From assembly GCA_023055355.1 (NCBI GenBank), contig JALJCS010000015.1, positions 15,234,501 through 15,298,500 on the forward strand: a stretch of DNA of 64,000 nt, given 5' to 3'. This DNA comes from Agelaius tricolor (lineage: Eukaryota; Chordata; Aves; Passeriformes; Icteridae). Positions 49,601 through 58,600 of the stretch are shown here, piece after piece (the stretch's first letter is position 1; every line of letters starts with the position of its first letter). The notes under the pieces were generated by a model. That model ran no database searches. It was given only the letters and a program-made list of their open reading frames with translations, and was not told the origin of the DNA. The translations under genes were made by a program, and so were the position numbers.

Positions 49601-52600
49601 TTGTTGCCTGACAAACTGAAGCATTTTCCAGTTAGTGGGCACTGATTGGAACAATAAAAACAAAGCCCTCAAAACCTGCTTGCTGTTCCTTTCCTGCAAT
49701 TGCTGTTTTGCCTGGACTGTTCTGTCTCAGATCAATCTTCCCTGCATATTTCTGCATCAATCAACTCCAGACAAAAAGTTTTAGCCCTTGGGCAACATGA
49801 TTCATGTTTTAGACCCAAACCATCTTGCTTTAGAAAATCCATGCTCCTTAAGGCCCTTTCCAACCCAAACCAGGCTGTGATCCTGTGATCCCCTGCTCCC
49901 ACAGCACCTGCCTGCAGCCACTCAACAGGAAGGAAAGGAGGCACTCACTCCACTTCAGAGAGACAGGGACAGCTCTGGAGAATGGCCACAATCATCTTGG
50001 CATGTTGGGAAAGCAGCCTGTGATCCTGCAAGCTGTGAACAGGGAGGTTTGGTGAGCAGTGAGGTGATGGGGGTGCCCTGGCTGGGCTGGATAGGATTTC
50101 TATTGTCATTCTTATTTACTGATTCAGGTTTAGTTCAAGCTTTTCCACATGTGGAAATATCATCTGTCCTTAAGGATGAACACATCTGCTTCTCTGGCCC
50201 TTCTATATTACCTGCCATCTGCAAATCACATGCACCAACAGGACTCTATATCTCCTCTTACCATAAATTCACATGTCTAGTTGGAATTATGCGCTCTTTA
50301 TTCTCTTCCAACTTCAAATCCAGAGATCTGCAAACAAGCAAAATATTTGGCTTTTGATATGCTTTCATGAACTATCTGACAGCTTGGGTGCCAGTCAGTA
50401 TTTCCCAGCAGAAACCACCAGGTCTGTGCTCTGTGTCTTTCAGCAGTTTTGCAATAGAACCACAGCACCTCAATCTTACCCAGGCTCTGGGGAGCTGCTT
50501 TAGGTGTGTGTGCAAACCCAGCTATTTCTGGTTGCACTTCCCATTGCTCAGGCAGATGCAAGGGCAGTGGGCACCAGCTGTGCTGTCATTGTGGTTTATT
50601 TATGGTGACACTTCAATCAGCACAACTGCACACAGTGTCACCACTGTGCAGTGTCTCACCTTTGAGCTCTCCCAGATGTGCCAGAAAAATGAATAACCAT
50701 GGTGTCCCCCCTGAAAAAGAGATCCAGGTCAGTATTAGGTCACACACTGAAAAAGACTGGGCCAGGAATTTTTTTTCTTTTTTTCTTTTTTTTTTTTTTT
50801 TTTGCAAAGTTTGTTGGAAAGAGATTCAGTAGAAACTCCCTTCCAGCAAGAAAAATAAGAAAAAGCCATATGCAATTTGAGTTACACCAGGGATTACTTT
50901 GGCCTGTTAAACTTAGAACATAAGACAACCCAAGAGCCAGGATGGTTTAAAAAATCTACCCTTTGTCATCCCAGACACATGAAAACCCCAAAGCCTGTAA
51001 TTTAAAGGGATGCAGAGCTGGAGCTAAATTCACACATTTTCACTGAAATTAGCTGACTCATAGCAAATGTATGCTAGTTAGTAAAGAATTTCCTTTCTGA
51101 TATATTGCAGAGCTCAGTTTAAATTTTAAAAGTTTAAATTCCGTAATACAACAAGAATTTTACACCCTGCAAATGGTTTTATAGACCAAGGATAAAAAGA
51201 CCTATTAAAAATACAAAGAGGAAGTACACGGTATGAGGAATTCACATTTTGTTTCCAATAGGAAAGAAAAAAGGAGTCAAACTGATTTTTGTTCATTTCA
51301 ATTAGCCAACAATGAAGCTGAAAAGCAGTGTCCATTTAAAGTCAGCATCTAAAGAGAACAACCTGCTTGCTTTTGTAAAGCTCCCATGTACTGATACCTG
51401 GCACAGAGTTCAGTGACATTTTGACACACGATGCCTTCCTTTGCCAAACTGAGAACAGCATTCAAGGAAAGATGGTTGTTGCTCAGGCTGTGAACATGAG
51501 GGAAAATAGAAGCTCAGCTGCTGGAGCCCACAGCATGTTCTTTTGTAGCACAAATGCCCTCTGCTCTGCTCCCCAAATATCCTGAAGCACGTGATCTTTT
51601 AATAAGGGTATTTCTCAAAAACTTCTGGCATTTCCATCTAGGACTCAACAAAAGCATTATCAGATTTTTATCAGTTCTTTCTCTGCAAGCTGTAGCTCCC
51701 ATGGATTTAGAATCAGAGATAACTCTTCCATGTGCAGCAATATGAGCACTAACCAGTTTTGGGTTAGTTGGTGGAGGTGGTTCACATTTTCATGATTACA
51801 CCACTCATCCACAGTGCAGTTCAACTCCCACTACAACAAATCCAATTTAATTATGGTTTATTAAAGCAGGGAGGCCTGAACACAATCCTCCAGCCTCTGA
51901 GGGTTTACTCTTTAATTGCACATTCGTTCTGTTTCATTGGAGCTCATTAGATGTGAAACACAAGATCTTGCTGCTACAAATCCCCTGCTTGTTCTCAGGG
52001 CCATGGGGCACCACTCCTGAGAGCCTGGAAGGAGCCAGGAGCAGCACTCTGTGGGTGTTGGGGATGGGTGAGGAGTGGGGATTACAAATGGCACTGTTTG
52101 CTGCCTTTTCTGCTCCCTGGGGCAGGCTGGCATTCCCTACAAGCTTTTTTCCAGTGTGCCCAGGAGAGCAAGAGCAGCAGGTACAATCCTCCTTTCCTCT
52201 GTCCTTCTGCTGTGCTTTTAAACACCCCTGACCACACTGCAAGGCCAGTGATCAATTCCTGTGTGGGATCCAGCAATGACTGCAGGTATTTTGGATTTAC
52301 CTGCTTGCACTTGGGGGTGTGTGGAAGCCTTTAAAGGCAGAGTCTGTCCCTTTCAGCTGGGATGGGCAGGTGGAGCTCTGACCCCATGGCTTTGTGGCTA
52401 TCCCTGTCCTGTCACACAAATACACTCAGACTCCAGCACTCACAGCAGCTCTGCTGCTGCTTCAACTGCCCCTGGCAGCTCTTCAGAGGCTTTAAATCCC
52501 TTCAGCCAGGCTGCTTCTCTCCATCTAAAAAGCTGCAGATCCATGCTGGGAGATTTTCTAGCAGTCTGTCCCTCTCAGCCAGCTCATGATGGCCACAGGA

Positions 52601-55600
52601 GCTTTAGAAGGAGCAGCACAGGAGAAGGGAGCTGTGGAAAGGCTGGGAAGACTCTGATGGAGCCATCCTCCCTAAATCAGAGTGAGATATCTCAACCTGA
52701 GCCTCACCAAGGGGAACAGAAGAGGGAAAGTCAAGCCAGACACTGAGCTGAGCACATGCACTGTAATTCCTGGAGAGGTGTCAGTGGCACCAGGACTCCC
52801 TTGGGATGATTTCAAAAGAATTAGAAAAGAACTGTGAGGCTGAGCCTACCTCAAACTGAGTCCAGCACAGCCCTGCTGGCACTGAAATGTCTGTGCCTCA
52901 GCTTGGTGCCCCACATCTCTGTGCTATGCTTGGCTTCACAATACCCAAGGTTTAACCCATTTTTACTCACTCTACTTTCTTCAGCTTTTCCATTTTGGAA
53001 AACAGGTCCATCACCCTCTTCACTTCTGGATCCCGGATCCGATTGTCCTGCAAGCTGCACAGGATTCAGCCTCATTAGTATCCCAAGGAAGGAATGGCTG
53101 ATTTATGGTCATTGCCACAACACACTCACTTCATTTCCTCAAGCTGGAGGCACTGGGATGCAGCCTGGACCAGGTTAGCCATCCCCTCAGCTGTGATGCA
53201 CCCACCTGTCAGCCTGGAAAGAGAAAGGATCACTCAAACCAAGCAGAGGGAGGACTGGAATCCCCTGGAGCACGTGGCAAGCCTGTCTCAGACCCTTGCC
53301 TGCACCATGTGTCCCCCATACAGGCACAGAGGGGGCAGCCTGGCTCTGCCACCTGAACCAGCTTCATGCTCCTTTTCCATCAGGGTAACACAACTCTGCT
53401 CTTGGTGCCAGCATAAAGCCACAGTGTCTGTGCTGCTCTGTGTGGCACTGTCACCCTCACACCCTGCACAGATCAGATCAGCCTGGGGTGAGCCAAAATC
53501 ATTGAGCAGAGAACAGACAGGAAGGGAGAAGAGGGGTTACAAGCAAAGACTTACTCCAGTTTCTTCAGGCTCCCCATTCCTTGTAAGCCCTTTGAAAGAG
53601 CAGCAGCAAAGTCGTCACCACATCTCCTGCTACGAAAGCTAAAATGTGAAGAAAAGTGGAAAAAGACAAACACACCAAAAGCTGATATTTTAATTTGCCT
53701 GCAGGATTCACCCTTCCTTTGTATTGAAAAGAAATGCCTATCATCTTCCCTCTTATCTACTGCATTAACTACCCCGCTGTTCACCTTAATCAAAATGGAA
53801 AAACAAACAAAAATATAGCCAGAATGTTTTTTTCACCTTATTATCCTTCAATCACTCATAAATTCATTATTTCATACATTTCTGCAGTACTGAAGTGATG
53901 CTGTTCTGATCAAATTTTCTCACATCATCTCTCTCTCTGTCCTAGAACAAACTTGAGGTTTGACCTTCCAATCCCTTCTCTCCACCCAGCAGCTCACAGC
54001 ACTCACTGTGTTTACCTCAAGTGTTCCACATTTTTACAGCCAGCCAGAACCTCCAAACAGTCAGTGTCCACCACACATCCTGCAAAATCCAAACAAATCA
54101 AGTTCTGGCCCGAGTTTATGACAAAAACCAAAGCCGACATGTCCAGCGTTGTCAGTCTGAAGTTTTTAAACTCATACTTGAAATTCAGCAGGCTCCCAAT
54201 GTGCTGGGCTACCTCGAGGTTTTGTGTTTCAAAGGTGCAGTGGCAGAGCTCAAGGACCTTAGGCCCTGACAGATGAGTGGCTGCCAGTTTCTTGAGAGAC
54301 TGCAGGATCACATCCTGCTTTTCCTGCACCCAAGCCTCATCTTGCTCTGCCAGCATCATGAGGAATGTCCTACACTCTCTTGACGACAAACCCGAGAGAA
54401 ATATGTGAAAACTCTCCATAAACTCAGTCTTTGTCTCATTCTTTAAAGTCCACTTTGACTTCAAGAAGAACTTCTTCTTCAGGTGGTTCTTGTCCACCCT
54501 CCTACTCACCATGAGACACAGTGCTGCAAAAAACTCCTGCAAGCTCAAGTGCACAAAGGCATAGCCAACCTCTGGGCAGGTGCCACTCGTCTTCACCTCA
54601 AAGACAGTCAGCAACCCATGCAAGGAAGCAAATTCCTTCACGTCCTCAGGAATATCATGGACATAAAATACGAGTTTCTTCTCTTCCAGGCCTCTCAGTG
54701 CAAGGTCAAACAGACCCAAAATGGCCTTTTTGTTACAGTTCACCTGAGTCTCCTCATCACCTGCACAGTCTCCTTGATGCTTGTTCAGGAAGATGAGAAA
54801 CATTTTGATATAAAACTGTGTCATAGTCTGAGGAAGCTCCACACTCATCTGGTGTTTGAGGAACAGATACTCCAAGCAGATGCACACAATGTTACACAGA
54901 GCAGGGATGAGGCACATGCTGAGGAGTTTGGTGTTGTTCTTCACGTGAGCAATAGCTCGTTCTCTGAATGAATGCTGACAGAAATAGTGGCTGACATATT
55001 CCTCAACCTTCTCATGGTCAAATCCCCAAATTTCTGCCAACACACTTACTGTGTATAACAAGAAGTCAGGCAGCCTCTTCGGGCGGCTGGTGACCAACAC
55101 TGTGCAACCAGGCAGGAGGTTCCCATGGCAGAGGTCTGCAAAGAGCTGGGATATGGACAGAGGGGAGGTAAGAGCTGGGCCGCTCTTAGAGGAGGGTGAC
55201 ATGTCCATGTTGGCTGCAAACTCATCCAGCCCATCAAAGATGATCAGTGTCTGCTGGGCATTCTCCAGGAGGCCCTGGAACACGGCGTCAGGGCTGTCCT
55301 CTGGCTGAAGGAACATGTCAAACAAAAGATCCTTCAGGGTCAATTTCCTCTTTAACAAATTCAGCTGCCGAAACTCAAACAGGAAAGTGAAGAGAAACTG
55401 AGGTAGGACACCTTCTGCCCATTTCTGACAAATCCTGTGCATTAGCCTGGTCTTGCCTATACCTGGTTTCCCAAACAAAAAGATCACCTTGGTCGTGTGC
55501 GACGGGGCCTCGCTGCAGAGCAGGTCTGACACTTTCAAAGCTGTGTCTGCACATTCTTCTGCCTCAGCAGCACCTGCCAGGCCCTCTTGGCCTTTCTCTG

Positions 55601-58600
55601 TTCTCTCTTTAAAGCGAGGGGCTTTGCTCTGATGGATGACAACGTTGACAAAGGTTTGGTTGAAAGGCAGTGGCTGTGTTTGCTCCTGTGCTTCTGCTGC
55701 TCTCCTGCTCCCGTACCTCTGGCGGATGGAACTGAGGAGGAGATGCCTGTACTTCACACATGCATCTAAGAGAGAAGACAGCAGAGGGGGTATGAGGGTG
55801 AAAAAGCTGGTTGTGAGTCACCACAGATCCAAAATACTACCACTTATAGACAGAGAAACGATGGCCCTGATCAGAGGTTGCTGGGTAGAAATGACAAATT
55901 TCTACTGAACTAAAATAACCCATAACCCTTCCTAATTCTTCACAGGGGCCAAAGTAGAACAACATTCAGGAAAAATATGAGACAGCTTTATATGAAAATT
56001 AAATCTTACTAAGATGAGAAATAGGTATCTGTGTATTATGCATGTTATTCCCTGTTCACTAGCTCCCTCTTCACCCATGCTGGCCTCAATGCTGGAAGTT
56101 GATTTCCTGGGTGTTTCTGCAGGGATGTTAAATAGGTTTAACATCCCTTTCCTCAGAGGGAAGCCCAGCACAGCTTCTGGAATATTCACATACCCAGCCT
56201 TCGTTGTTTGGCATCTTTGTCACTCCCAGAGCTGCTGGAAGGGCGACGGCGAGCAGAGCCTGGAAATGGAAAGGTCAGAACCACGTCAAAAGAGCATTTT
56301 GGATGGCAGCATGTAAAGCTGGGCAAGACCCTCCAGCAAAGAATCTGGGGAGCTGAAGAGGAAAAACTAAACAGATAAAACTATTTGCAAACTCAGGCTG
56401 AGATTACAGAATTGCTTCTTCTGAGATGGGCCACAAGCACCTCACTGGTGAGTTTTTTGCAGGTTGGATGAGGCATTGCCTTGCTTTGAACAGAGGAACT
56501 GCTTTGATATCCTGGGGAATGTGGCAATATCTGTGGCTGGGGAATGCAGGGCCCACAGATTCCCAGGGCTGTTTATAGTGATTCATTTCCTGTTTTTTTA
56601 TGATGGACTGTCAGATGGGAAGAATGGACAGAGCTGAGAGAGGCATGTGTCTTTCTTGACTGTCTTAGTAACTTTCAGCATTTTTTTCAAATTTCCATTC
56701 CACCAGCAGCTGGTGAGATGGACCCACTAGGACACGCAGCAGCTGGCAGCAGTCAATGCAGAACAAAGGTCACTTTTTTCTTCTTATTTTCAACATCTTA
56801 AACCTGCACATGACACAGAGGACATTAATGCGAACATTTGCAGTGCTGTGACTCAGAAGTCTCTGAGCATAAAGCAGAGGCAGAAGTGTCTCTTCATGAC
56901 CTGCACCAGCTGGGAAAGTCTCAAATGCAGCCTGAAGAAAACCCTACTATCTGTTCCCTTAAGCTCCTATTCTGACAACTCTGGGGTGGTTTCTGCTTGA
57001 TCAACACCTGGATAGTTTTTCTGCTCTTCCTTTAAAAGCCAAACCAACCTCTTCCACCTCCCAGTGAGCTGACCACAGTAATAGTGCAAACAGCACGGGT
57101 TTTGTAGAGTGGGTGGGAGATTCCTGCAGAGAAACTGAAATGAGTGAGCTCCTTAGCAGGGGGCCAGCAAGGCTTTTCTGAAATTCAGGGAGAGAAAACA
57201 AAACCAGGGGAGGTTCACATGCAAAGCACCAAGAACACAACAATGAAATGTCAAGTTGCAGTGGCTTCTCCACACCTTGCCAGTGCTGAGGGTCAATACC
57301 TGGGACATCTGGGCATTTGGAGCCCTGCCCAGGCCATGTATAGAGAAGAAAAACTCCAAGAGCTCAGTGCCCAGGGTCTGTGCCAGCCTTACCTTTTGGC
57401 ACAGATGACTGGGCTCTCGTGTCTATGCCTGATTCTTCTGTCTGGCTGAAGTTACCTAAAGGAGTGGAATGGGAAATTAATTATGGTTAATGTGAGCATT
57501 CTGCTCTCAAAATTCAGAGTGCAGCTGGCCAGAGACAAAGGACAAGCATCTTGCAACACAGACAGTGGCACAAACCAAGGCTCAGTATAAGGGATGCAAA
57601 CATCCAGGTTCAAAAGTCTCCATCTGATCTTTTCCTTCCAGGTTACTCTACAGCACAGTTAGTTTCACTTTCAAGGCAGAAGAAAAACAACTTTACTCTC
57701 TGATACAAACAAACTCGGAGTATGGGCAGCTCTGGCTGATCTAGAACCACACTGTTGCCCAAAAGGTAAGCCCTATTTTCCCTGCAAAGAAGGGTTTTCT
57801 GTTAATAAACCACTGGCTGAGTCGGCAGCCCAGTCAAGGGCCTTTTCTGACTCACTGCACAGCTCAAAGCTGCCACAAAACCCCCTCAGCATAATCAGAA
57901 GCAGTTCACCTTCAGAGGGGTTAGTAATGCTCAGCTGTTACTACAAAAGTTAAACCAGTATAAGCCAGCTCCTTAAGAGACATCCTTTTATGATATGTCA
58001 CAGTATCAAAAGGCTGAAAGCTGTTTCAGCCTCAGTCCTGAGAGAAATCCCCCACCAATCCACATTCCCTGATGGTTGCCTGGTCTTTGCCCTGTTTCAT
58101 CTCAGCCAAAATAGCTGCTGCTGCTGCACTTGGTTACAAAGGCTGCATCCACCCAGCTGATGCAACCAATGAGAGTTACCACAAGCAGAATGTGAAAGTA
58201 CCGTTGAGAAGGACCCATCCTGCGAGACTTCCTGCAGAAGAGAAGAATTAATCACCAGAGAAAGCAACCCCTAAAGGAAAGGCACAGCTTATCTGGCCCC
58301 ACAGGCCCTCACAAGGCAGAGGGTGTGCACTCTGTGTAGTTTGCAAGATGACACACACTAACGGACCGTGGTCCCCAGGGATCACTCGTTTTCCCTAAAG
58401 CCACTGCCTCTGCTAGGGAGGAATATGGAGAAGTGGTTTTGTGTGGCAATTCTGTGATTCTGTGTTCCTTGCCTTTCTGGATCAGGAAAATTAAAAAAAA
58501 AAAAACAATTAAAAGTCTGCAGAACAAAGAGATTGGAGCATTTCTTCCTTCAGATAAATCCATCCAAAAATCGCATCTCAGCTTTACCGGTGGTGGGGGC

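Noticed and set aside
54483..54971. Plus-strand frames opposite the NACHT exon
   Set aside because: Antisense shadows of a strongly supported coding exon.
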